Assembly (NCBI RefSeq): GCF_000803645.1
Contig: NZ_CP009122.1
Coordinates: 2,518,501-2,582,500, forward strand
DNA: 64,000 bases
Source of the DNA: Sphingopyxis fribergensis
GTDB lineage: Bacteria; Pseudomonadota; Alphaproteobacteria; Sphingomonadales; Sphingomonadaceae
Reading direction: 5' to 3'
Under the pieces are notes generated by a model, which was not told the DNA's origin, made no database searches, and worked only from the letters and a program-made list of their open reading frames with translations. The position numbers were made by a program, and so were the translations under genes. Of the stretch, positions 1 to 8,133 are shown in pieces. How positions within the stretch are numbered: the stretch's first letter is position 1; each line of letters begins with the position of its first letter.

Positions 1-44
1 GGACAGGTCAGGGTCGAGTGCAGCTCCGGAACGACGTCAGACAT
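1..44 (-). CDS. Start of a third mer-operon gene, possibly a GDCCVxC-type small protein (partial)
   Basis: An ATG at position 44 on the minus strand overlaps the merT stop codon by 8 nt. The 14 visible codons read MSDVVPELHSTLTC and run off the window. The ST-LTCP-like N-terminus resembles the small cysteine-rich GDCCVxC proteins that often follow merT in environmental mer operons. The diagnostic motif itself lies outside the window, so this identity is only a suggestion. The overlap with merT indicates translational coupling. Confidence 0.4.
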   Translation of the reverse strand, partial: MSDVVPELHSTLTC

Positions 45-396
45 AGCTATAACCCGCCCAGAGCAGTGCCGCGCCGACCAATAGGCCGGCGAGAGTGAGG
101 ATGCGCGTCCAGCGCGGCGTGCACACGCCGTCCGGGCCGCAGCGCATGGCGGCGAGTTGCTGGCGCAATAGCAGCGCGGCGCCGGCGACGAGGCATAATG
201 CGCCGATCACGAGGAGCGGCGTGCGATAGGGCGCGGAGACGACGGCCACGCCGCTGAGCCAGGCCGCGCCGATGCCGGCGGATGCCAAGAGGATCGGCAG
301 TGCGCAGCAGGCAGCGACGCCGAACGCGGCGGCGATCCCCGCCAGGGTAAGCGCGGCGGTACTTATCCCCTTGGGCGGGCTTGGTGTCTGGGTCAC
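37..396 (-). CDS. merT: MerT-type mercuric ion transporter
   Basis: This is an inner-membrane protein of 119 residues that moves Hg(II) into the cytoplasm for detoxification. Three hydrophobic segments are visible. The first holds the paired cysteines expected of MerT (AACCALP, near residue 30), and the loop between segments two and three holds a second cysteine pair (RCGPDGVC, near residue 90). The start is a GTG with AAGGAG seven bases upstream. It is transcribed divergently from merR under the promoter at 426-456. No separate merP is visible before the window edge. Length and motifs fit the family well. Confidence 0.85.
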   Translation of the reverse strand: MTQTPSPPKGISTAALTLAGIAAAFGVAACCALPILLASAGIGAAWLSGVAVVSAPYRTPLLVIGALCLVAGAALLLRQQLAAMRCGPDGVCTPRWTRILTLAGLLVGAALLWAGYSYV

Positions 397-425
397 GGGC
401 GACTCCTTGTGGCGGGCATGCAGCT

Positions 426-456
426 ATCCTACCATCTGTAGCGACTACAGACTCAA
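426..456 (-). promoter_or_regulatory. MerR-controlled promoter and operator of merT
   Basis: Reading the minus strand, a -35 box TTGAGT (456-451) and a -10 box TAGGAT (431-426) are separated by exactly 19 bp. That is the over-long spacer characteristic of MerR-family activated promoters. Inside the spacer is a perfect dyad, CTGTAG-TCG-CTACAG (436-450), which is the expected MerR dimer site. The divergent merR ATG is at 471, so the operator should also autoregulate merR. Confidence 0.9.
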
Positions 457-470
457 GAGGTATTTTGAAG

Positions 471-887
471 ATGGCCGCAACCGCCGCGATCCAGATCGGC
501 GAACTCTCGCGCCGTACCAGCTGCAACATCGAGACGATCCGCTATTACGAGCGGATCGGGCTGCTGCCCGTTCCGCCGCGGCGGGGCCGTTACCGCAGCT
601 ACGGTCGGGAGGACGTGGCTCGCCTGGGCTTCGTGCGCCGTGCGAGGGAGCTGGGCTTCACCCTTGACGAGGTGCGCGCCTTGCTCGGACTCGCGGCCGG
701 CGGCCAGGCCTCCTGCACCGAAGTCCGCGAGCTCGCGGCGTCGCATCTGCAGGATGTGCGCGCGCGGATCGCGGACCTCAGGCGGATGGAACGGGTTCTG
801 GCAGACTCGGTGCGAGCCTGCGATGCCGGTCAGGATCCGGGCTGTCCGCTGCTTGATGCGCTCGGCGCCGAGGTGCGGGCCGCGTGA
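471..887 (+). CDS. merR: MerR-type Hg(II)-responsive regulator
   Basis: This is a 138-residue transcriptional regulator. The N-terminal winged helix (IQIGELSRRTSCNIETIRYYER) is followed by the dimerisation helix and a metal-binding end. The three cysteines used by MerR to bind mercury are present: CTEVRELAASHL (near residue 81) and the pair in RACDAGQDPGC (near residues 117-124). An upstream in-frame ATG at 381 would overlap the promoter and add an unrelated N-terminus, so 471 is chosen. It lies divergent to merT across the operator at 436-450. It represses without mercury and activates with it, as the family does. Confidence 0.9.
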   Translation: MAATAAIQIGELSRRTSCNIETIRYYERIGLLPVPPRRGRYRSYGREDVARLGFVRRARELGFTLDEVRALLGLAAGGQASCTEVRELAASHLQDVRARIADLRRMERVLADSVRACDAGQDPGCPLLDALGAEVRAA

Positions 888-890
888 GCG

Positions 891-1760
891 TCACGGCTGC
901 TGGGCGTGCATCCAATCGGCCGCCGCCTGCGCCTTGCTGGCCGCAGTGAAGATCGCGCGGCTGTCGTTCTTCAGCACCTGAAGCCAGGAGGCGATATAGG
1001 CGGCATGATCGGGACGCGGATCGTGCGCGATGCCGAGGTCGGCAAGCAGGAACGAGGCGGTCAGCTCGGCGGTCGCTTCCTCCATCGCGAGCGCGTCCTT
1101 GGTCCACCTGGCGCTGAAATCCCGGTCGAGCCGATGCGCCGCGCCGCTGGCATGGGCACACTCGTGGATATGGGTGCCGTAGAATCCATGCGCGCTACGG
1201 AAGGTTGCGAAGTGCGGCATGTAGATGCGGTCTTCGCCGAGATGGTAATAGGCGCTGCTCGACCCGTAGACCGTGTCGATACCGAGCGCGGCGATGAAGG
1301 CCTCGGCGGCCGCAAGGCGCTCGCTCTCGGGCAGGACCGGCCCGGGCTCGGGCGCGTAGCCGTCGACCTGATCGGCGTTGAACAGGCTGAACGCCCGGGC
1401 GAAGAGCCGCCGTCCCTTGCCGCCATCTTCGTCATCCTGCTCGTCGTCGCGCCGGCTGATCTCCTTCCAGAGGACGCCGAGGCTGGCCTGCTCGCCCTTG
1501 CGGACCTGGGCGCCGCGGTCCTGCCACTGACGATAAGTGCCCCAGACCCCGCTCGCATAGCCGCCGCCATAGGCCGCCGCCCAGAGCGACACCGTGTTGA
1601 TGCCGCGATAGGGCTTGCCGCTGGCGATGTTGGTCGGCCGGGTGACATCGGCGCCGCTGTGATGCCATGGCATGCGCCAGTTGCCCGTACCGGCTTCGAT
1701 CGCTGCAAGGATCGCCTCGGTGACCCGAGTATAGACGTCGGCTCGTACCTGAGTTGGCAT
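891..1760 (-). CDS. ardC: ArdC-type antirestriction protein with zincin motif
   Basis: This 289-residue protein has the two-part ArdC layout: an N-terminal ssDNA-binding ArdC_N/DUF1738 domain (residues 1-130, including PYRGINTVSLW) and a C-terminal polyvalent-protein metallopeptidase domain. The zincin motif reads HECAH (199-203), with a downstream glutamate (EEATAEL, near 228-232) as probable third metal ligand. Such proteins are thought to protect incoming single-stranded DNA from host restriction. It is the intact one of two ardC genes in the window. Its stop is 4 nt from the merR stop, so the two genes converge. A conserved leader lies 80 nt upstream (1840-1868). Confidence 0.85.
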   Translation of the reverse strand: MPTQVRADVYTRVTEAILAAIEAGTGNWRMPWHHSGADVTRPTNIASGKPYRGINTVSLWAAAYGGGYASGVWGTYRQWQDRGAQVRKGEQASLGVLWKEISRRDDEQDDEDGGKGRRLFARAFSLFNADQVDGYAPEPGPVLPESERLAAAEAFIAALGIDTVYGSSSAYYHLGEDRIYMPHFATFRSAHGFYGTHIHECAHASGAAHRLDRDFSARWTKDALAMEEATAELTASFLLADLGIAHDPRPDHAAYIASWLQVLKNDSRAIFTAASKAQAAADWMHAQQP

Positions 1761-1839
1761 GATCTGAACTCCGCTTGCCCGTCGGGGGCCATCCCCGGCG
1801 GCGGAGCTCGACTAGCGCCGGGCACAAGCGCGGTTGCGC

Positions 1840-1868
1840 ACCCGTAGGGCCGCAGCGAAGCGGAGGAC
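1840..1868 (-). promoter_or_regulatory. Conserved upstream element of ardC (also found before DUF736)
   Basis: On the plus strand this reads ACCCG-T-AGGGCCGCAGC, then GA, then AGCGGAGGAC. It is nearly identical to 9709-9738. Both lie 80-81 nt upstream of the start codon of the gene they precede. The CCGC and GCGG halves can pair in both copies while the loop differs in sequence and length. Function is unknown; it may be a leader RNA hairpin or a promoter element. Confidence 0.45.
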
Positions 1869-1915
1869 GGCAACGCCGTTGCGCCAGCGCGCCGACCGGC
1901 GCAGAGCTTCCGCCG

Positions 1916-4093
1916 TCAGCCGGGGTTGGCCTCCGGCGGCGCGGGGCCGATGGCGTCGATCACGGTAGTGAGCCGGTTGATCTCGGTGGCGAGTGCATGG
2001 CGTTGAAGATCCGACAGACGTCGTTCGCGCAGCAATGCCCTGGCATCATCGGCCGCGCGTTCCCAAGCTGGCCTGTGACGGGCGGTGATGCAGGCGTTGG
2101 GACAGCGGGTCGGCTCGCACAGCGCCGTGAGCGGCTGCTTGGGATCGGGGGTGGTCACGCGCTTGAGGCAGAGCGCGGTGGCGGGATCGAAGAAGCAATC
2201 CGCGAGGAGGCCGACATGGAGGGTTCGCGCGACGCTGGCGAGCATGACACGTAGCCGGGAGCGGTCGGCGATCATGGCGGGCAAGGGCCCGAGCTGCACG
2301 GCCGCATCGTCGAGCGTCCGCGCGATGCGTGGTCCCGCCGGCCCCGCGAGTGAGGCACCGCCCTGCCGCCGGTCGAAATAGTCCAGCAGGTCGCCCTGCT
2401 GACCGAGCCGGCGCTGCGCCTCGACCTCGGCGCGAAACCCCGATGCGCTGGTTCCGGCATAGCCCTCGAAAGCGGCGACCGAGGCGTGCTTATACTGGAT
2501 CATGCCGGCGATGGTGCCGAACGGACGGTTGGCGATGTGCCATGCGATGGTGCGGCGGAACTGCCGCGTCGTTATGCGCCACGGCTTGCCACCGGGTCCG
2601 GACGGGATGACCGGCACATCAGGGCTGCCGAAGGCAGCGTTGAGGTGGTCGCGGAAGGCGTTGAGTTGGCGGACCACCTCGCTCGACAGATGCGTCTTGG
2701 TGGCGGCGCCGGGGCGTAGCACCGGCCAGAGCGTATCGCTGCCGCTGGCGCGCGTCGGTCTTGCCGACAGGCGTTCAAGCACCGCTATCGCGTCTGCGAC
2801 CGGCTCGATCGTCACCCAGCTCGCCGCCTCGCCCATGGTCGACCGACGCTTGTAGATGGTCGATCGAATGCGATGCCGCTCGACCAGGCCATCCTCGCTG
2901 CGCGCGATCGAGAGGCACCCCCGCCGCATCGCCTGCACCTCGCAGTCGCGCATGCCGGTGAGGTAAGCGCACACTATATAGGCGGCCGCCTGAAGCATCC
3001 GTTCCTCTTGTGCGAGCGTCTTCGCATCGAAGCGTGCGCGCCATGGCCGACCGCTATCGGGATCAATCGAGATCGGCGTGTCCATGCCGCCCACTTCGAC
3101 GCCCAGGTCGGCGGCAGCGGCTTCGATCAGGGCGGAGACGCCCTTGGCGAGTCCGAAATGCATGGCCGGTTCCGCCTCAGCATCGACACCGGCATGAAGA
3201 TGGAGAAGATGGACGTTGATCGGCGGCGTCGCTTCTCCGGTGCGGGGATCGGTGCGCGTGACGCCGTTATGCGCGGTCGTCCAGATCGGCACGCCGCGGC
3301 CTTGCCGGGCTCGACGCGCGATATGGCGCTCGAGGCGCGCGCGCTGCCGCAGGCGGCGCTCTGCGCCAGGCAGTCCGCGCTCGGCGGCAAGCAGCCGGGC
3401 GCGGCGCGCCTCGAGCCGATCCAGCGCGGCCCGAGCCGATAGAATATCGTGCGCGAAGACGGTGACGTAGCGCAATGACCAGGCGAGCAGTGCGGCGATG
3501 ACATCTTCCGGAAACCGCGGGGTACGGTTCTCAACGACGTGCCGATAGCCTGCGACGCGGGCGGGTGCCTGTCCGGCCCAGGGCTCAAACGCGAGGCCTC
3601 CGCCAGCGAGGCGGTCACGATAGTGATAGAGATCGGAGACCACTTCGAGGAGGTGGCCGACTATGACGGGTCGCCGGGCAGAATCGTGGCGAAGATGCCT
3701 GGCATAGGCATCGGCCAGCGCCTGATCGATGCGGCCAAGGTCGAGCCCTCCAAGCGTCAGGCGCGCGAAGGCGAAGAACCGGCGTGCGCGGTTGAATGCC
3801 TGGCGGATGCTCGCCGGCGGCAGCTTCGGGCGGTAGCCGGGAAGATCGACGTTGAGGCGGGCGTAGAGATAGGCACGCATCGCCGCCTGCACATCGGCAT
3901 GTTCGAGCACGTCGAAATGCACGGTGACATGGCAGCGCCGCGCGTTCTCGCGGAACACGGCGGGACCGAGATCCCAGCTTGAGTCGCCGACCCGCGACAG
4001 CTCTTCGCGGGCGTGGCCCGCCTTGAGCGGCGCAGTGGCCAGCACGGGCCGATCGTCGAACGCGGGTGCGCGGGCATGGGCGGGCGTGATCAT
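1916..4093 (-). CDS. Large tyrosine recombinase, third member of trio
   Basis: This 725-residue site-specific recombinase begins at ATG 4093, overlapping the previous gene's stop by 4 nt (ATGA), so the longer upstream frame is not used. Catalytic landmarks in order are R382 (TGMRDCEV), R510/R513 (TTRQFRRT), H536 (QYKHAS) and probable nucleophile Y545 (FEGYAG). The C-terminus has a cysteine-rich patch, including CPNACITARHRP, that also occurs in the middle trio member and may bind zinc. It belongs to the phage-integrase superfamily and probably acts with the other two proteins in moving the surrounding element. Confidence 0.85.
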   Translation of the reverse strand: MITPAHARAPAFDDRPVLATAPLKAGHAREELSRVGDSSWDLGPAVFRENARRCHVTVHFDVLEHADVQAAMRAYLYARLNVDLPGYRPKLPPASIRQAFNRARRFFAFARLTLGGLDLGRIDQALADAYARHLRHDSARRPVIVGHLLEVVSDLYHYRDRLAGGGLAFEPWAGQAPARVAGYRHVVENRTPRFPEDVIAALLAWSLRYVTVFAHDILSARAALDRLEARRARLLAAERGLPGAERRLRQRARLERHIARRARQGRGVPIWTTAHNGVTRTDPRTGEATPPINVHLLHLHAGVDAEAEPAMHFGLAKGVSALIEAAAADLGVEVGGMDTPISIDPDSGRPWRARFDAKTLAQEERMLQAAAYIVCAYLTGMRDCEVQAMRRGCLSIARSEDGLVERHRIRSTIYKRRSTMGEAASWVTIEPVADAIAVLERLSARPTRASGSDTLWPVLRPGAATKTHLSSEVVRQLNAFRDHLNAAFGSPDVPVIPSGPGGKPWRITTRQFRRTIAWHIANRPFGTIAGMIQYKHASVAAFEGYAGTSASGFRAEVEAQRRLGQQGDLLDYFDRRQGGASLAGPAGPRIARTLDDAAVQLGPLPAMIADRSRLRVMLASVARTLHVGLLADCFFDPATALCLKRVTTPDPKQPLTALCEPTRCPNACITARHRPAWERAADDARALLRERRLSDLQRHALATEINRLTTVIDAIGPAPPEANPG

Positions 4094-5877
4094 GCGCGTG
4101 CTTCCGGCGGCAGATAGAGCCGCTCGCTCTCCATCTGCCAGCGCGCATCGGCGATAACGGCATCGGAGAAGACCGGCAGGACCTGGGTCGTGATGCGGGA
4201 ATGGACGCGGCCGAACTTGGCCGCCCAGTCGCTCGCCGGGAGGCTCGGTCGCTGCTCTTCGACGAACGCGAGGAAGGCGAGGATCGCGGGAAGCTTGCGC
4301 GCGGTGATGACGGCGTTGGGGCAATCGAGGCAGCCCCAGAAGGGCTGCGCGCAGGGTGAGCCGGCCTCGGAGAAGGGGCTGCTATGGAAGCCCGAGCAGG
4401 CGGCGAGCCAGACATCCTGTTCGCCGTCGAGCAACGGCCCCACCGTATCGGCCGACATCAACGGCGCCGCCTGCTCGGGCGCTTCGCGCAGCGCCTGCTC
4501 GGCCGTGGGCGCGAGGACGGTCGGCATCGCGGCGGCGACCGCCTCGCGAAAGGCATCGGCGACGGCCGCCTCGTGCAGGGGCCGGAGCGACGGCAGGTCG
4601 GCATAATGGCGCGCCGCGACCTCGCGCGTGTGACCGACCGCGAAGCGGGCCATGTGCCCCTCGGTCTTGGTGTACCACAGCGCCTTGTGGGTCTTGCGCA
4701 GCCGGGAAAGCAGCAGATGCAGCGGCTTGCCGTTATCGTCGACAATGCCACAGCGGCGAGCCCAGGCGGGGAGCGGATACTTGAGGTCGACTATGCCGGC
4801 GCGAAGGCCGCCGACGTTGTGATAGGCCCACAGGCAATCGCCGGGCAGGTGCTCGCGGGCAGCCGCCGTGGCGTCGATCAGGCGGCGGATCAGCCCGCCC
4901 GGCGTGCCGCCACCGCCGTCGCGGATGCGCATGCTCTTGTGCTCGGCGCCGCGAGCCCGGCGCTTCAGATAGCGCAGCTCCACCGTGCCGGCATGGGCAT
5001 TGGCGAGACAGTCCACGGTCAGCGTCTTCAGGCACTCGGGCTCAAGGCCCGTCTCAAGCGTGAGCAGCACGAGCAGCGCCGGCAGGTCGCGCGCGAGCAG
5101 ATGATGCCGGCCATGCAGGTCGTCGATGAGCGTCGCGGTTGGCAGGTTGCGGCGCATGCGCATGAAATAAAGGCTCTTCAGCTCGGGCTGGTCTGCGACG
5201 ATAAAGCCCTGCCGCGCGATGATCGCTTCGACATCGGCGCGGGCGGCGGTGATGGCCGGATCACCCTCGTCGGTCCGATCGTCGGCGCCGAGACGGCGGA
5301 ACATCGCTTCGACATCGGCTCGCGCCGCGTCGCGCAGCGCGCGGGCGACGAAGGGGCTGTAGGCATCGCGCGGGGTCGAGCGGCCCGCCGAAGTGGCCAG
5401 CGTGTAGCGCAGCCGCTCATGCAGCTCGGGTGCGATCCGATCGGGCCGGTCTGCTTCGATCGCGCGCAGTGTGTTGATGATCTTGCTGACCGTCATGTGA
5501 CGGTGGATCGGGCCCATCCCACGCCGTTCGAGCGCGGATGCGAAACCATCGATATGGACCGCGCGCAGGTCGCTGACGCCAACCACCTTCAGTCCTTCGT
5601 CGGCAAGCCAGGCGAAGAAGTGACGATAGACCTGGACATACTGCTTGATGACGCTGGCCGCACCGATCGGTCCCCCGAGCGCGGCCGACCGACGCAGCGC
5701 ACCGGCAAAGGCGATGGCGAGCGGGCGAGGATCGAGCGCGGTCATATCGACCAGGACCGTCCCGCCATGCCGCGCCTCGATGGTGAACTTGAGGCCGAAC
5801 ACCGGATCGGGCTGCGGTCGCTCCGGCGTGATGGGCGCGAAGGCGACAGGCCGGCCCTTGCGGGGACGCTCGCTCAT
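4090..5877 (-). CDS. Large tyrosine recombinase, middle member of trio
   Basis: This 595-residue protein starts at ATG 5877, within an ATGA overlap with the first trio gene, and ends in an ATGA overlap with the third. The fold signature is recognisable: SRLRKTH (R394), VGH (H416) and HYADL with Y425. The first catalytic arginine appears replaced, since the usual TGxR reads TGLE (E279). This member may therefore be architectural or use a shifted residue. The C-terminus carries a C-x6-C-x2-C patch followed by CPNAVITARKLP, shared with the third member. N-terminal residues 60-160 look like a SAM-like core-binding domain. Confidence 0.85.
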   Translation of the reverse strand: MSERPRKGRPVAFAPITPERPQPDPVFGLKFTIEARHGGTVLVDMTALDPRPLAIAFAGALRRSAALGGPIGAASVIKQYVQVYRHFFAWLADEGLKVVGVSDLRAVHIDGFASALERRGMGPIHRHMTVSKIINTLRAIEADRPDRIAPELHERLRYTLATSAGRSTPRDAYSPFVARALRDAARADVEAMFRRLGADDRTDEGDPAITAARADVEAIIARQGFIVADQPELKSLYFMRMRRNLPTATLIDDLHGRHHLLARDLPALLVLLTLETGLEPECLKTLTVDCLANAHAGTVELRYLKRRARGAEHKSMRIRDGGGGTPGGLIRRLIDATAAAREHLPGDCLWAYHNVGGLRAGIVDLKYPLPAWARRCGIVDDNGKPLHLLLSRLRKTHKALWYTKTEGHMARFAVGHTREVAARHYADLPSLRPLHEAAVADAFREAVAAAMPTVLAPTAEQALREAPEQAAPLMSADTVGPLLDGEQDVWLAACSGFHSSPFSEAGSPCAQPFWGCLDCPNAVITARKLPAILAFLAFVEEQRPSLPASDWAAKFGRVHSRITTQVLPVFSDAVIADARWQMESERLYLPPEARA

Positions 5878-7229
5878 GCGCCCTGCGGTCCCGGCAACAG
5901 CGCCAGCAGCTCCTCGACGGCCGCATCCACCGTATCGGCGCGGGTCGCGATATGGTCGAGATAGACATAGGTGGTGGCGAGGCTCGCGTGGCCGAGCAGG
6001 CGTTGCACCTGTTGCAGCGGGTCGCCCAGGATCAGCCGATAGGTCTCCACCGGCCCCACCGGCAGTGCGGCCTCGCGCAGTCGCTGCTGGATCAGCAGAG
6101 CGAGCATATGGACTGCGAAGGTGTGGCGAAGCTGGTGCGGGCTGATCGACAGCGGGAAGCCGTTCTCCTCGCACCGCTTGCAGGCCCGGGTGAAGATCAC
6201 CTCCCACGAGTTGGGGCGGACAGGCTGCCCGACCTCGGTCAGCCATAGCGCCACCGGCTCGCGGGGCGTTCCATCCTCGTCGCACAGGATCAGGCGGCAT
6301 CGTTCCTCCGGGGTGCAGACATCGCGCATGCGGTCGAGACCGGCGCGGGTGACGTGGATCGGTCGCTCGAACCTGGCCGCACCGTCGCGCGCGGCGAACT
6401 TGGTCACGCCCGCGGCGCGCTCGACGGCGACATAGGCGGTGATCTGACGAAGGAGCCGGCGCGGGACCAGGACGCTGCGTCCGCGGTCGCCCTTGGTGAG
6501 CGGCGGCGGCAGGCGCAGCCAAAGCTGCTGAGCCTGATCGTGGTCGTGATCGATGGCCGCAAGCTCATCGGCGAGCAGGCCCGACGCCTCTTCGAGACGC
6601 AGGCCGGTTGTGACGAGAAGATCGGCGAACAGCGCGTTGCGCAGCCCGTTGCGATCGCGAGCGCCGGGGCGTTCCGTACCGTCAAGGGCGAGGCCGCGCA
6701 GACCGACGTCGCGGAAAATGCGGTAGTCGTCCATCGTGACGAACCGCACATCCGATCGCTTGGCAGTGCGTTCATAGGCGTCGTTGCGCGCGGCGATCAT
6801 GCCCCGACGCCCCCCATGCGCCGGTCGCCATATAGCGCGCCGACTGAACGGCGCTTCGGCAATCAGCCCTTGGCTCTTACCCCAGCGGTAGAGGCGATCG
6901 AGGCTGGCGACTGCCCGGTTCCAGCTTGCCGCGCTGATCCGCTGGGCGGCGTCGCCGCGCCGCCGCGCGCGGTGATAGGCGGTCACATCGTCGCGGGCCG
7001 CGTCCCATATCGTCGTGCCGCAGGCATCGAGGAAGCGAAGCCACACCGCAACGTCATAGGCGTAGGCGCGCAGCGAATGGCGCGAGCGGATCCCCGCTAG
7101 CGGCAGGTCGACAAAGAAGCGGTCGAGATCGGGATCATAGAGAGCGTCTCCCCGCAGGATCAGCGGCACATGCGCGTCGAGCCCCCTGGCGTCGCGGCGC
7201 TCGCAAACGGTAATGATCGACACCGGCAC
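5874..7229 (-). CDS. Tyrosine recombinase, first member of trio
   Basis: This 451-residue integrase is the most canonical of the three. The catalytic set is complete: R211 (TGLRLEE), H365 and R368 (SPHQLRH), H414 (LGHASLATT) and nucleophile Y423 (YVYLDH). The N-terminal core-binding domain covers roughly residues 40-130. It opens a three-gene unit in which each stop overlaps the next start, implying fixed stoichiometry. The inverted repeat at 7293-7356 lies 64 nt upstream of its start. Context and order match trio-type transposable elements. Confidence 0.9.
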   Translation of the reverse strand: MPVSIITVCERRDARGLDAHVPLILRGDALYDPDLDRFFVDLPLAGIRSRHSLRAYAYDVAVWLRFLDACGTTIWDAARDDVTAYHRARRRGDAAQRISAASWNRAVASLDRLYRWGKSQGLIAEAPFSRRAIWRPAHGGRRGMIAARNDAYERTAKRSDVRFVTMDDYRIFRDVGLRGLALDGTERPGARDRNGLRNALFADLLVTTGLRLEEASGLLADELAAIDHDHDQAQQLWLRLPPPLTKGDRGRSVLVPRRLLRQITAYVAVERAAGVTKFAARDGAARFERPIHVTRAGLDRMRDVCTPEERCRLILCDEDGTPREPVALWLTEVGQPVRPNSWEVIFTRACKRCEENGFPLSISPHQLRHTFAVHMLALLIQQRLREAALPVGPVETYRLILGDPLQQVQRLLGHASLATTYVYLDHIATRADTVDAAVEELLALLPGPQGA

Positions 7230-7292
7230 GAAACCCTCCCCCCCGGACCCCCCACCCGGAAGCTGACCTCACACCGATGCGCCCTATGGCCC

Positions 7293-7356
7293 GGCAGTTA
7301 TCAGGCTGGCCTCCGCCAGCTCTTGGGTCAGCGCTACGGCCAGCCTGATAACTGCC
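7293..7356. repeat. 19-bp perfect inverted repeat upstream of recombinase trio
   Basis: The arms at 7293-7311 (GGCAGTTATCAGGCTGGCC) and 7338-7356 (its exact reverse complement) flank a 26-nt spacer. The octamer TTATCAGG within each arm recurs as TTATCTGG at the ardC breakpoint (7419-7412, minus strand). The location between the element edge and the first recombinase suggests a recombinase binding or crossover region. A role as transcription terminator is less likely because no T-tract follows. Confidence 0.6.
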
Positions 7357-7380
7357 TACCGTGGGCGTCCATCGCCGACC

Positions 7381-8133
7381 TTACTGCAATGTTGCGGGCG
7401 GCGCAGACTGTCCAGATAAGGCGACAAGCTCTTCCTTGGCATAAGCCTCCGATCCAAACCGGCCCTTCTGGTCGCGGTCCAACCGGCTGTCATGCCCTGT
7501 CCAGTGCCCAAGCTCGTGCAGCGCCGTGCGATACCAATTGATCGGTTCGGGGAATGCGGCCTGCGGCGGCACCTGCACGAAATCATGGCCGGGGCTGTAG
7601 AACGCCTCGCCGCCTCCGATCTGGAAACGCGCGCCGCTCGCGGCAATCAGCGCATCGGCATCGGCAATGGCAAGAACCGGGTCGACCACCGCAGCATCGG
7701 GCGTGAAAGCGTCGGGCAAACCTTCGCACTGCTCGACATTGAACACCGTAAAGCGTTTTAGGAAAGCCACCTGCCGCGCTTCTCGATCCTCGCCGCGCGC
7801 CGACTCTGCTTCTGCCTTTGGTGTGAAGCGGTCGGCGTAGCAGATGATTGTCCCCTTCTCGCCGCGCCGCACATTTCCGCCAGCCGCTGCCGCCTGCCGG
7901 TAAGTAAGCCAGCGCTGCGACCCAAAGCCGCGATGCACCACCTCGGCCCACAGGATCAGCACATTAATCCCCGAATATTTGCGCCCCGTTCCAGCATTCT
8001 GCGGCATGCTGCATCCGCACGCCGCGCTGTCCCAACGCTGGACCCAAGGCAGCCGCCCTTCTTCAAGCTCGGCGATGATCCGGCCGGTGACCTCGGAATA
8101 GAGGTTCTGCCGCTCGATCCTTTCCGCACGCAT
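7381..8133 (-). pseudogene. ardC: ardC, truncated by insertion of the trio element
   Basis: The first 238 codons encode a good ArdC: an N-terminal ssDNA-binding domain, then a metallopeptidase domain with HELGH (206-210) and HDSRLDR. Homology to the family stops after KEELVA at about 7420. The last 12 codons (LSGQSAPPATLQ) come from the inserted DNA. The region that normally holds the third zinc ligand and about 60 further residues is missing. The start at 8133 has GGAG upstream. A truncated protein could still be made, with the DNA-binding half intact. It is only distantly similar to the ardC at 891-1760. Confidence 0.8.

Larger units (their letters stand above)
1..7419. mobile_element. Recombinase-trio element carrying mer genes, inserted in ardC (right end)
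   Basis: Three adjacent tyrosine recombinase genes, an intact ardC and a mercury operon lie left of a point where a second ardC gene abruptly loses homology to its family (after residue 238, at about 7419). The junction begins with TTATCTGG on the minus strand. The related octamer TTATCAGG recurs in both arms of the inverted repeat at 7293-7356. The missing ardC 3' part and the other element end are not in the window. The family resembles recombinase-in-trio or Tn554-like elements, but the proteins are larger than those of classical RIT elements. Confidence 0.55.

Noticed and set aside
4384..5964. 526-codon plus-strand ORF opposite the middle recombinase
   Set aside because: It is the antisense of a well-supported recombinase gene and has the skewed composition typical of high-GC shadow frames; no family motif is present.
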